The translations under genes were made by a program, and so were the position numbers. A DNA stretch of 64,000 nt. Source: an uncultured Verrucomicrobiota bacterium. GTDB taxonomy: Bacteria > Verrucomicrobiota > Verrucomicrobiia > Limisphaerales > UBA9464. Positions 8,712 through 16,151 of this stretch are shown piece by piece. The stretch is taken from the NCBI GenBank assembly GCA_903922605.1, contig CAIXUG010000016.1, positions 118,725-182,724 on the forward strand, written 5' to 3'. The first letter of the stretch is position 1, and every line of letters starts with the position of its first letter. Under the pieces are notes generated by a model. It did not search any database. It saw only the letters and a list, made by a program, of their open reading frames with translations, and was not told where the DNA came from.

Positions 8712-9119
8712 GGATGAATTAGGAATTATGAATGATGAAAAAGAGCCTTCGGATCTTCGGCTGCGCACGAAGACGTTTGCGCTGCGGATCATCAAAATGT
8801 TTAGCCAGTTGCCGAAAACGGAAGTGGCCAGGGTGCTGGGCCGGCAAGTCCTTCGTTCCGGCACTTCGGTGGGAGCAAACTACCGCGAGGCGTACCGGGC
8901 ACGCTCCAAAGCCGAATTCACGGCCAAGCTGGGCGATTGCCTACGCGAACTAGAAGAAACGGCTTACTGGCTGGAACTCTTGGTCGAGAGCGGTTGCCTT
9001 GCGGCCAAAAAGCTTTCCGCCCTTCGCCAAGAAACTGATGAACTGACGGCCATCTTCACCAGTATCGTGAAACGCACGAAGGCCACCGCTTCATAATTCA
9101 TCATTCCTAATTCATCCTT
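8710..9119. mobile_element. four-helix-bundle unit with 30-bp terminal inverted repeats
   Basis: A 410-bp unit. Left repeat 8710-8739 and right repeat 9090-9119 are inverted; the outer 17 bases (aaggatgaattaggaat) are identical and the inner 13 are the same words in swapped order. The start codon of the four-helix-bundle gene lies in the left repeat and its stop in the right repeat. The unit fits exactly between the purU stop and the ATG at 9122. The layout resembles the intervening sequences in some 23S rRNAs, which also carry a four-helix-bundle gene between paired ends, but this one is intergenic. Mobility is inference. Confidence 0.6.
8728..9096 (+). CDS. four helix bundle protein (S23/IVS-encoded family, TIGR02436-like)
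   Basis: A 122-residue, all-helical protein of the family first seen in intervening sequences of 23S rRNA; the diversity-generating-retroelement protein Avd has the same fold. The family hallmarks RSGTSVGANYREA (near 43-55) and ELEETAYWLELLVESG (near 74-89) are clear. The family is thought to form basic oligomers that bind nucleic acid; its job as a free-standing gene is unknown. ATG 8728 is chosen because the in-frame TTG upstream (8704) lies inside purU. Both ends of the gene are in the terminal repeats of the unit. No reverse transcriptase or rRNA is near. Confidence 0.9.
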   Translation: MNDEKEPSDLRLRTKTFALRIIKMFSQLPKTEVARVLGRQVLRSGTSVGANYREAYRARSKAEFTAKLGDCLRELEETAYWLELLVESGCLAAKKLSALRQETDELTAIFTSIVKRTKATAS

Positions 9120-9121
9120 TT

Positions 9122-10186
9122 ATGCAGTCCTCCCCACTCCGCACCTCTGTCATTGGCAGCTACCCCTTCCCCGGTTGGCTCGAGTTGGCTTCGGTACAGT
9201 TGGAGCGTTTTGGGAAGGATGACTTCGCTGAGCTGCAGGACGACGCTGTCATCTGTGCGTTGCACGACCAGTTGGCTGCCGGACTGGATGTGGTGACCGA
9301 CGGCGAGCAGACGCGGCTCGATTTCAACCTGTCGTTCTACGGTTACATCCAGGGCATCGAGCTGGAATCCGTGTCGCCCCGCCGCTTCGGCCCGCCTGCG
9401 CACGATCAGCGCGGCAAGCACCAGGTCGTCGCCCCGCTCGCGGCCCCGCGCGGACTGGGTGCGGTGGACGAATTCAAGCGTCTACAACGCCTCGCCACCT
9501 CACTGAAAACTGGTTCACTGATTACTGACTCACCGATCACTCTCAAAGCCAGCGTCCCCGGCCCTTACACCCTCAGTGGCCGACTGCTGCCGAACGCCGC
9601 CCTCGGCTACTCCGACCGCTGGGCGCTCACGGAGGCTCTGCTGCCGCTGGTGCGCGCAGAGCTGGAGGCGCTCGTCGCCGCCGGCTGCACCGAGATCAGC
9701 GTCGATGAGCCGAGCATGAGCTGCTACGCCTACCGCGAGGACACCCGGCGCTTCGTGGACATCTTTAACCGTACCGTCGAGACCGTCGCCGGCCGCACTC
9801 GCGTCTGCACGCACTTGTGCTTCGGCAACTACAAGGCCCGCGCCGTCGGCCCGCGCCAGATCGCGCCGATGTTCCCGGCCTTCCTCGACTTCAAGTGCGA
9901 CGAGATGCACGTCGAAATGGCGAGCCGCGAGTTCGCTGAACTGGAACTGATCGGCCAGATCGCGAAACGCATGGACGCCGCCGTCGGCATCGTCGATGTG
10001 AAGAGCTACTATCTGGAAACGCCAGAGGACATCGCGCGACGTGTGAGGCGCTGCCTGGAATTCGCCCCGGCCGACCGCCTCGTGTTCGCGCCCGACTGCG
10101 GTCTGAGCCAGACCGCGCGCTGGGCCGCGAAGCGCAAGCTCGCCAGCCTGGTCGGCGGCGTGAAGCAAGTGCGAGGTACGATATAG
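9122..10186 (+). CDS. cobalamin-independent methionine synthase family protein (core-MetE-like)
   Basis: A 354-residue, single-barrel relative of the catalytic C-terminal half of MetE, lacking the N-terminal half. Zinc-binding candidates are His231 and Cys233 (THLCFGNYKA), Glu196 (ISVDEPSM) and Cys326 (APDCGLSQT). Core-MetE proteins of this size transfer methyl groups to homocysteine from a corrinoid protein or another donor rather than methyl-folate. It starts 3 bp after the right repeat of the four-helix-bundle unit and follows purU. Residues about 127-142 look foreign: they are encoded by words (actgattactgactcac) that also form an intergenic repeat near 46.8 kb. The methyl donor is not knowable from sequence. 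Confidence 0.85.
   Translation: MQSSPLRTSVIGSYPFPGWLELASVQLERFGKDDFAELQDDAVICALHDQLAAGLDVVTDGEQTRLDFNLSFYGYIQGIELESVSPRRFGPPAHDQRGKHQVVAPLAAPRGLGAVDEFKRLQRLATSLKTGSLITDSPITLKASVPGPYTLSGRLLPNAALGYSDRWALTEALLPLVRAELEALVAAGCTEISVDEPSMSCYAYREDTRRFVDIFNRTVETVAGRTRVCTHLCFGNYKARAVGPRQIAPMFPAFLDFKCDEMHVEMASREFAELELIGQIAKRMDAAVGIVDVKSYYLETPEDIARRVRRCLEFAPADRLVFAPDCGLSQTARWAAKRKLASLVGGVKQVRGTI
9501..9540. repeat. iterated-word repeat inside a coding sequence
   Basis: The words cactgaaaactggttcactg and attactgactcaccgatcac resemble the inverted repeat at 46801-46877 (tactgatttactgaccc, gggtcactgatgactg). Here they code in frame for part of KTGSLITDSPITL in the core-MetE-like protein, between two conserved parts of the barrel. 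Similarity is by eye. Confidence 0.5.
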
Positions 10187-10565
10187 CCAGTTCGACCTTC
10201 CGCACTTTCCTCAGCCTGCCCTACCACAGGCATACGCCAGGCCAAGCCGCGCTTCGCTGCCAAACGGGAAGATCAGTGCAGGAGAAAACTCATTCCCGGG
10301 CGATAAATCATGGCACGGGACATGCGAGCTTTCACGCCAGCCTGATTCCTTCTGTTTACAGGCTTCTTCCGGCGGCTGAGCCCGCAACCGAAATGCATCG
10401 GCAGTCATAACCGGACAGAATATCAACAGGGCAGGTCTCCATGTCCGCTTCGCAGTTGACACGTCACAGGGCCGCCCCGTCAGATTGAATGCCTCAAGAT
10501 GCCAAAGGGCCATGGATCTTTGGCCCTGCTGCTCCCATCAATCCTGCACACCAATACCATCCCTC
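10187..10565. other. 379-bp gap, upstream region of the next gene
   Basis: No gene or strong repeat is seen. A TTGACA at 10456-10461 could be a -35 box but no good -10 follows at the usual distance. An in-frame ATG at 10485 exists for the next gene but adds residues with no signal-peptide character. Confidence 0.4.
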
Positions 10566-12596
10566 ATGCCCCTCCGCCTTGGCCGAGTTCAACATTCCCT
10601 TTCCGCGCCGCTGCTGGTTCTCCTGCTCCTGGCGGAGGCGCTCTTCAGCCTGCGCCTGTCGGCCAGCATGCCGACCAACTGGATTTCTGCTTTTCCCAGC
10701 GGGCCGGGTGAGCCGGTGCACGAACCATATGCCTTTCAGGACCAGGTACTCGTGGGCCGGGGCCGGCTGGCGCTGTTGAGTTCCCTGGATGGTGAGTTTT
10801 GGAGCCGCAGCCTGCAACCGGTGACTAACAAGGTCATTTTCCTCACGGCGAATGGCACGCTGTACGGGCTGGACGGCAGCGACGGTCGTACCTTCACTTC
10901 CAGCGATGGCCGGTCGTGGACTGGACACTTCAACAATTTAAACTTCGGCTTGACCGCCGCCGCCTACGGCAACGGACGGTTCCTCGCGATGATCGGCGGG
11001 AGCGACCTGATCATTTCCAAGGATGCCCAGTTCTGGAGTTCCCTCCCTCCCCCCGCGTCGCCCTTGGACGCCGGCATGGTGTTCGCCCAAGATCATTTCG
11101 TGCTGCTCAGCCCCGAGAAAGGCGCCTGGCTTTCGCCGGACGGCACCAACTGGCAGTCCTATCCGGTGGACCCCAAACCGGCGGGGCCCGGTGAAGCCAC
11201 CCACTGGGGGAATCTGCGCTACCTGAACGGGCTGTGCTTCGCCCTTGGCAATTCTCCGCTCAACACGACCAATGCGGCTTTTGCCATTTCACGGGACGGG
11301 GGGGCCAGCTGGGCCGTCCAAAAACCCGCCGGCGTGTTCACCCTGATGGACGTGACTTATGGCGAAAACCGCTATGTGATGGTCGGCAATGGTGTGATCG
11401 GCCATTCCGATGACGGGCTAAGCTGGACATTTGACACCACGGTGACTTCAGCCTCCCTCATCGGAGTCGTCCATGTCCGGGACCGCTTCATCACCCTGGA
11501 CTCCAAGGGAACTGCCTACTACTCGGCCGATGGCATCCACTGGGATTCCCCGAATTTCGGCGGCAAGGAACTGAATGCCGTGATCGCCACCGCCTCCGGC
11601 TTTCTCGCCGTGGGCCAGCGGGGTATGATCCTGAGCTCCACCAACGGAGCGGATTGGAAGCGGGAGGAGAGCGGCACCCAGGAAGACCTGGGAGGGGTCG
11701 ACAATGCGGGAGGCCTGATCTTCGCCACCGGCACCAATGGCATCATCCTGAGCAGTCCCGACGGCCGCACTTGGACGCAACGCTATTCCAACACCAACGT
11801 GGCAAACTTCAACCTTCGGGGCGTGACCTACGCGCGGGGCCGATACGTGGCCACCGGGGCCTTTCTCACTTCCACCGACGGGCTGACCTGGCGCGCCGCG
11901 TCTGAATCACCTCTCAATCAGGGAACTCAGCTCATCGACGATGGCAGCCAGTTTCTGTTTACCCCTCATCCCAAGTACTCCACCTGGCGTGTCTTGGTGG
12001 ACCTCAGCCGCGACGGCTTGACTTGGACGACGAAAGATACGGGCCTTGCCTACGGGAGAGGTGATGACTATCCTGATTATGCACCCAGCCTGGCCTTCGG
12101 CCGTGGTCTTCACGTCATGGTCGGCGACCATTTCATCGCGACCTCCGTCAACGGGGCAAACTGGACCGGGTACCCGTCCGAGTACCCGTTCTCCCGCGGG
12201 ATCTATGCCGACGGCGGATTTGTGGCCGTCGGCCAGATCGGCTGGCAGGGCTATTCCAGCGATGGCGCCCATTGGGTCTTCAACCAGATAGATGCGACCA
12301 GCAACCTGCACAGCATTGCTTACAATAATGGCGTCTATGTCGCCGTGGGGGCGAACTGCCAGATCTTTTATTGCCGCAAGGACAGCCTGCTCCGGCTCAC
12401 GCCCAAGGCCCTGCTACCCGGTCTGGGCTTTCATCTGACCATGAGGCATGGCCGGGCGGACCGGAGCTATGCGCTCCAAGCTTCAGACAATTATGGGGTC
12501 TGGCACGATGTCAGCATTTTCAAGTGCTACGAGACTGTGTTGGACCAAACTGCCAGCACGAACACTTTCCGGCTGTATCGGGCGGTCGAGCGGTAA
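10566..12596 (+). CDS. secreted beta-propeller (BNR-like repeat) protein
   Basis: About 676 residues. A signal peptide (LSAPLLVLLLLAEALFSL) follows the ATG at 10566, which I prefer over 10485. The mature part is built of repeats of about 40-50 residues of the form S.DG..W, for example SSDGRSWTGHF, LSPDGTNWQSY, HSDDGLSWTFD, YSADGIHWDS, SSTNGADWKR and SSPDGRTWTQR, as in sialidase/Ycf48-like propellers. It ends with a domain of the form YALQASDNYGVWHDV...FRLYRA that resembles the C-terminal domain of many verrucomicrobial secreted proteins. No catalytic site is seen; a binding or surface role is likely. Confidence 0.75.
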   Translation: MPLRLGRVQHSLSAPLLVLLLLAEALFSLRLSASMPTNWISAFPSGPGEPVHEPYAFQDQVLVGRGRLALLSSLDGEFWSRSLQPVTNKVIFLTANGTLYGLDGSDGRTFTSSDGRSWTGHFNNLNFGLTAAAYGNGRFLAMIGGSDLIISKDAQFWSSLPPPASPLDAGMVFAQDHFVLLSPEKGAWLSPDGTNWQSYPVDPKPAGPGEATHWGNLRYLNGLCFALGNSPLNTTNAAFAISRDGGASWAVQKPAGVFTLMDVTYGENRYVMVGNGVIGHSDDGLSWTFDTTVTSASLIGVVHVRDRFITLDSKGTAYYSADGIHWDSPNFGGKELNAVIATASGFLAVGQRGMILSSTNGADWKREESGTQEDLGGVDNAGGLIFATGTNGIILSSPDGRTWTQRYSNTNVANFNLRGVTYARGRYVATGAFLTSTDGLTWRAASESPLNQGTQLIDDGSQFLFTPHPKYSTWRVLVDLSRDGLTWTTKDTGLAYGRGDDYPDYAPSLAFGRGLHVMVGDHFIATSVNGANWTGYPSEYPFSRGIYADGGFVAVGQIGWQGYSSDGAHWVFNQIDATSNLHSIAYNNGVYVAVGANCQIFYCRKDSLLRLTPKALLPGLGFHLTMRHGRADRSYALQASDNYGVWHDVSIFKCYETVLDQTASTNTFRLYRAVER

Positions 12597-12724
12597 GCAT
12601 ATTAGCGTGACGAACGGCGTTCTGGGCGGTCTATGTCGCAATACCCGGTCTGAACGCCGTTATGGTGGCAGGCTGGTATCTGGGTTTGCGCTGTGATCAA
12701 ACCTTTCGCAATTTCCGCCACGAA

Positions 12725-13747
12725 ATGAGGAAGATTCACCTGCTGTTCGGCCTTGGTTTGCTGCTGCCGTTGACCGCGCTCGCGTGGTGGCAGGGCTGGT
12801 TCGCAAGTGAGCCGGTCTATCACGGCCGCACGGTGACCGATTGGCTCGATGCAATGGCGATCTATGATGAGATGCGGAGCTCGGATGAAACCGGTCAGCA
12901 TTCCTGGAACGACCAACGGACACCCGAAGCCATCGCCGCCGACCCCGCCATGCAGGCGCTGCTCGCCTTGGGACCGAAAGGCGTGCCGGCGTTGAGAGCA
13001 GTCCTCAGGACACCGCCCGCCCCTCCCTCACGGTGGCGGCAGATCAACCACCGGTTCAGAGTCTTATGGACTCGATTGTGGGACCCTACGTATCCCGCCT
13101 ACTCGCCATTGTCACCGCCCGCGCAATACAGCAGCCTGGAAGAGGCCCGAATCATGTCGGCCGGTCTAACCCTGCTGGCCTTGGGCACCAATCACGATGC
13201 CGGGCTGCCGGTGCTGTTCGAGGAATACACCAGGCGTTACCGTTCAACCAGTCAGCCCATACTACCATTCCCGGCCTACCGGGCCATCGGGACGGCGTTG
13301 AGTGGACTTCCCCAACTGCGGGCGGAGATGCAGGAGGTGATCGACAAGTCGCTGACCCATACGGATCCCCTCTATCGGCATTTTGCCGCCCGAAATGCTT
13401 TGCTGAGATGGTTTCCCGAGGAATTTCCCCATTGGCATCCCCTGCTGTTGCTCATGGCCGCCTCGGATCAGGAAGATCGGATGGTACGGGATGGGGCGAT
13501 GTTTGCCCTATTGGTCCAATCGCCCACAAACGACCCCGAGTTCGTCACGCTCTGCACCCAGATCCTCACCAACCGGGCCAATCCCAAGCTTCTGCGAGCC
13601 CGGGCGACCGGTGGACTCCGTTTTGGCGGTTCGTCGAACGCAATCTTCCTCAGCGCAATCCGGGCGGCCACCAACGATTCGGACAGTTACGTCCAGCAGT
13701 CGGCGCGCACAGCGCTCCGTGACTTTGAGAAACACCCGCAACAGTGA
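12725..13747 (+). CDS. HEAT-repeat-like protein with N-terminal membrane anchor
   Basis: A 340-residue protein from ATG 12725. An N-terminal hydrophobic stretch (IHLLFGLGLLLPLTALAWW) is an anchor or uncleaved signal. The motif YHGRTVTDWLDAM near residue 35 is common at the start of verrucomicrobial HEAT proteins. The rest is alpha-helical with HEAT-like units such as MQALLALGPKGVPALRAVL and VQQSARTALRDFEKH. A scaffold role outside the inner membrane is plausible. Function is unknown. It is separated from the propeller gene by about 130 bp on the same strand. Confidence 0.65.
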   Translation: MRKIHLLFGLGLLLPLTALAWWQGWFASEPVYHGRTVTDWLDAMAIYDEMRSSDETGQHSWNDQRTPEAIAADPAMQALLALGPKGVPALRAVLRTPPAPPSRWRQINHRFRVLWTRLWDPTYPAYSPLSPPAQYSSLEEARIMSAGLTLLALGTNHDAGLPVLFEEYTRRYRSTSQPILPFPAYRAIGTALSGLPQLRAEMQEVIDKSLTHTDPLYRHFAARNALLRWFPEEFPHWHPLLLLMAASDQEDRMVRDGAMFALLVQSPTNDPEFVTLCTQILTNRANPKLLRARATGGLRFGGSSNAIFLSAIRAATNDSDSYVQQSARTALRDFEKHPQQ

Positions 13748-13933
13748 GAAACCCCCGCCAATGGTGGTCGTGAACCGGCAGTCCGGACGGGGCCGGACTT
13801 CGGCTGGTGGCATGGGAATGGGCGCCCGCTGCAATTTTTGCCGCCAACCGCCTTTCGCCGGCCCAATCCGGCAGAATCTATCCAGCGCACCCGGCAAATC
13901 TTTTCCCGCCGGAGCTCGGAAACGCGCCAAAGG

Positions 13934-13954
13934 CCTGTAAATACAGGATTTTTT
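13934..13954 (+). terminator. possible weak terminator
   Basis: A short stem cctgta/tacagg (13934-13947) is followed by ATTTTTTC. The stem is AT-rich and only 6 bp. It could end transcription from the HEAT gene before the helical-protein/MamK-like pair. Confidence 0.35.
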
Positions 13955-14024
13955 CATCCCGGCACGCCCGTTGCTCAAGGGTGGTAGGCAGCAATGTCCA
14001 ACCCTATCACAAAGTAACGTGAGC

Positions 14025-14516
14025 ATGCATCTTCAAGACTCTTACTGGGAAAAAGTCGTCAGCGACTTTCGCCGGCTGTGCATCCTCCGCCGCCAGCGCC
14101 GGCGCGAGGAATCCGAGGCCATGCTGCGCAACGAGCTGCCCCGCAGCATCGCGGAGTGGTCGCGCCAGCAGCCGGGCGACGCATCCACCAAGAAGGCCCA
14201 GCTCGATTCCATGTTCCAGGCCGAGCAGCGCCGCATCGAAGACGCCTGGCTGATGCAGGACGTCCTCAGCACGCGGCTGACGGAAGATTTTCTGCCCGCC
14301 CTCTGCTCGCGGGTCAGCGAGGAAGTGCGCAAGGCCATGGCCGTGGCCGACTTGCTGGGCGCGGAAACCCGGGCCGAAAACCGGGCCGGCAAAACGCCCG
14401 CCCCGGAACCGGAGCCCGAGCCGAGGATCTCGTTCGACGACATCCCCTCGATCCTGGACCTGCTGATGGTTGAGGAACCGGCCAAAGGCAAGCGCCGTCC
14501 CCTTTCTCCCGCCTGA
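14025..14516 (+). CDS. helical protein with Pro-Glu linker and C-terminal peptide motif, upstream of MamK-like actin
   Basis: A 163-residue protein I do not recognise. Residues 1-120 look all-helical and highly charged (DFRRLCILRRQRRREES, FQAEQRRIEDAWLMQDV, SRVSEEVRKAMAVADLLG). A flexible linker APEPEPEPEP follows (about 126-133). The end is a short acidic-hydrophobic segment, ISFDDIPSILDLLMVEE (135-151), then a basic tail. This plan, a helical body plus linker plus short conserved-looking peptide, is common in partners of cytoskeletal filaments. The MamK-like gene begins 51 bp downstream on the same strand and a terminator closes the pair. Start ATG 14025 was chosen over an upstream in-frame ATG at 13971. 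That it regulates or anchors the filament is inference. Confidence 0.7.
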   Translation: MHLQDSYWEKVVSDFRRLCILRRQRRREESEAMLRNELPRSIAEWSRQQPGDASTKKAQLDSMFQAEQRRIEDAWLMQDVLSTRLTEDFLPALCSRVSEEVRKAMAVADLLGAETRAENRAGKTPAPEPEPEPRISFDDIPSILDLLMVEEPAKGKRRPLSPA

Positions 14517-14567
14517 TTTCGCACACCATTCACCAACACTCACAATAATCCCCAATACCGCATCCCT

Positions 14568-15749
14568 ATGAGTTCCGTTCTGAGCGTCCGCAACCACCGG
14601 TTCACCAAGCTCGAAACCGCCCCCGCCATCAACGGCCGCTCGCGCTTCGACACCTCCACCCTGCCGCCCGCCGAGAAGGCCACCGAGAAGTCGGTGCTGT
14701 TCCTCGGTTTCGACTGGGGCACCAACAAGTCCTGCCTCAAGGCCGCCTATGCCGGCAAGCCGGAGACCGCCATTGACCAGATCGTGCCCACGGTCGTCGG
14801 CTACGCCAAAGACGGCATCGTGGACGGCCTGTTGCCCGACAACGCCACCGTGCTCTTCGGCAAGCAGGCCTTGCAGCACCGTCTGCACCTGAACCTCGTC
14901 CAGCCCATGGTGGATGGCGTGGTGAAGGACGTGGCTTCGGCCCGCGATTTCGCGAAGCACCTCCGCTCGCTGATCGACGTGCCCGCCGGCACCGAAATCC
15001 GCGCCGTGATTGGCGTGCCCGCCAATGCCGACAGCACGGCCCGTGAGAATGTCCGCCAGGGCGTCTCCGGCCTCTTTGACCGCGTGCTGCTCGTGCCGGA
15101 GCCATTCCTTGCCGCGCTGGGTTTCCGCGATGAGACCCGCCTGTCCGGCGCCGATTACGTGGACCCCGTCCGCAATTCTCTCTTTGTCGACATCGGCGGC
15201 GGCACCACCGACGTCTGCCTCGTCCAGGGCTATTACCCGACGGCGGACGACCAGGTCTCCCTCGCCTTCGCCGGCGACAAGGTCGATGCGCTGTTCTACG
15301 ACGCCGTCCGCAAGACCTATCCCGACTGCGAGCTCTCGCCCATCAAGGTGCGTGAGCTGAAGGAGCAGCACTCCTTCGTCGGCAAGTCCGACGCGCCGGT
15401 CATCGTCTCCGTGATGGTCAACGGCAAGGTCCGCAAGCTCGACATCACCGAACAGCTCGGCACCGCCTGCACTGAGCTGCTCAACGTCATCTTCGGCACG
15501 GTGAAGGATCTGATCGCCCGCACCTCGTCCGACAGCGTCGGCGAACTGCTCCAGAACATCATCATCACCGGTGGCGGCAGCCGCATCCGCGGCCTCGACA
15601 CCGAGCTGCAGCGCCTGCTGGCCGAGGAAGGCTACGAGCAGCCCTGCGTGCGGCTCGCCGGTGAGCGCTACAAGGAGTTCGTGGCCCTCGGCGCGCTCAA
15701 GGCGGCCCGTGGCGCCCGCGACAACCAGTGGCAGCAGGTCATCAAGTAA
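14568..15749 (+). CDS. MamK-like actin-family ATPase
   Basis: Actin-superfamily filament ATPase of 393 residues. Phosphate-1 GFDWGTNKS (47-55), phosphate-2 DIGGGTTD (208-215) and adenosine loop TGGGSRIRGL (334-343) are intact. It matches magnetosome MamK in blocks that MreB and FtsA lack: VVGYAKDGI, MVDGVVKD, AVIGVPA, VPEPF (Glu178 at the place of MamK's catalytic Glu143), DDQVSLAFAGDKVD, LKEQHSFVG and LQNIIITGGGSRIRG. A 40-residue N-terminal extension (RFTKLETAP, STLPPAEKAT) is absent from MamK and may bind a partner. No other magnetosome gene is in the window, so the cargo is unknown. The second gene of a two-gene unit ending in a strong terminator. Confidence 0.87.
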   Translation: MSSVLSVRNHRFTKLETAPAINGRSRFDTSTLPPAEKATEKSVLFLGFDWGTNKSCLKAAYAGKPETAIDQIVPTVVGYAKDGIVDGLLPDNATVLFGKQALQHRLHLNLVQPMVDGVVKDVASARDFAKHLRSLIDVPAGTEIRAVIGVPANADSTARENVRQGVSGLFDRVLLVPEPFLAALGFRDETRLSGADYVDPVRNSLFVDIGGGTTDVCLVQGYYPTADDQVSLAFAGDKVDALFYDAVRKTYPDCELSPIKVRELKEQHSFVGKSDAPVIVSVMVNGKVRKLDITEQLGTACTELLNVIFGTVKDLIARTSSDSVGELLQNIIITGGGSRIRGLDTELQRLLAEEGYEQPCVRLAGERYKEFVALGALKAARGARDNQWQQVIK

Positions 15750-15776
15750 CTTTTTGTCAGTTCCTACAGGTGTGCC

Positions 15777-15810
15777 AAAGGCCGGGGTTTTCGCCCCGGC
15801 CTTTCTTTTT
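15777..15810 (+). terminator. strong rho-independent terminator
   Basis: An 11-bp stem (aaaggccgggg with ccccggccttt) with a 6-base loop is followed by CTTTTT. It lies 28 bp after the MamK-like stop codon and ends that transcription unit. Confidence 0.9.
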
Positions 15811-15868
15811 CGGTTGTTTTTGAAGTGCCGATGATATTCGCCAACACCGATTTTGACCTCTACTTCCG

Positions 15869-16110
15869 GCACCCCTTCAGGGTGCGGTGATTAGGAAATG
15901 CCGGTTCCGGGGGCGTTGCCCCCGGCTAAGTTCCGATGGCCCTCCGGGCCGAAGAAAATGCGGCCTGGAGGTGTATCGAATGGAAAATGCCGCGAGAACT
16001 CAGTCCGGGATGGACCAACGCTGCTTTGCGCCGGAGGCGCACCGGAAATTAGCCGGGGGCAACGCCCCCGGGTTGGTCAGTCAGTTTGGTTTTGCACCCT
16101 GAAGGGGTGC
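15869..16110. repeat. 242-bp symmetrical multi-hairpin intergenic element
   Basis: It occupies most of the gap 15750-16151. The outer pair gcaccccttcagggtgc (15869-15885) and gcaccctgaaggggtgc (16094-16110) are reverse complements. The next pair inward, 15907-15929 and 16049-16072, is ccgggggcgttgcccccggc against its complement. Each arm is itself a hairpin. Two more small hairpins (ggccctccgggcc, tgcgccggaggcgca) lie inside. The whole can fold as one long arm or as several separate hairpins. It looks like a member of a dispersed palindromic family. Confidence 0.75.
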
Positions 16111-16151
16111 TGGAACCGCCTCCCAAAAGGGAGTAGAGATTCTGGACGGCA

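Noticed and set aside
8728..9096. Diversity-generating retroelement (Avd-like four-helix protein)
   Set aside because: No reverse transcriptase gene and no template/variable repeat pair is seen near it.
8710..9119. rRNA intervening sequence
   Set aside because: The unit is between protein genes and no rRNA gene is in the window.
14568..15749. A magnetosome gene cluster
   Set aside because: Only the actin resembles a magnetosome protein. No mamA, mamB, mamM, mamE, mamI or mms-like gene is seen in the 64 kb.
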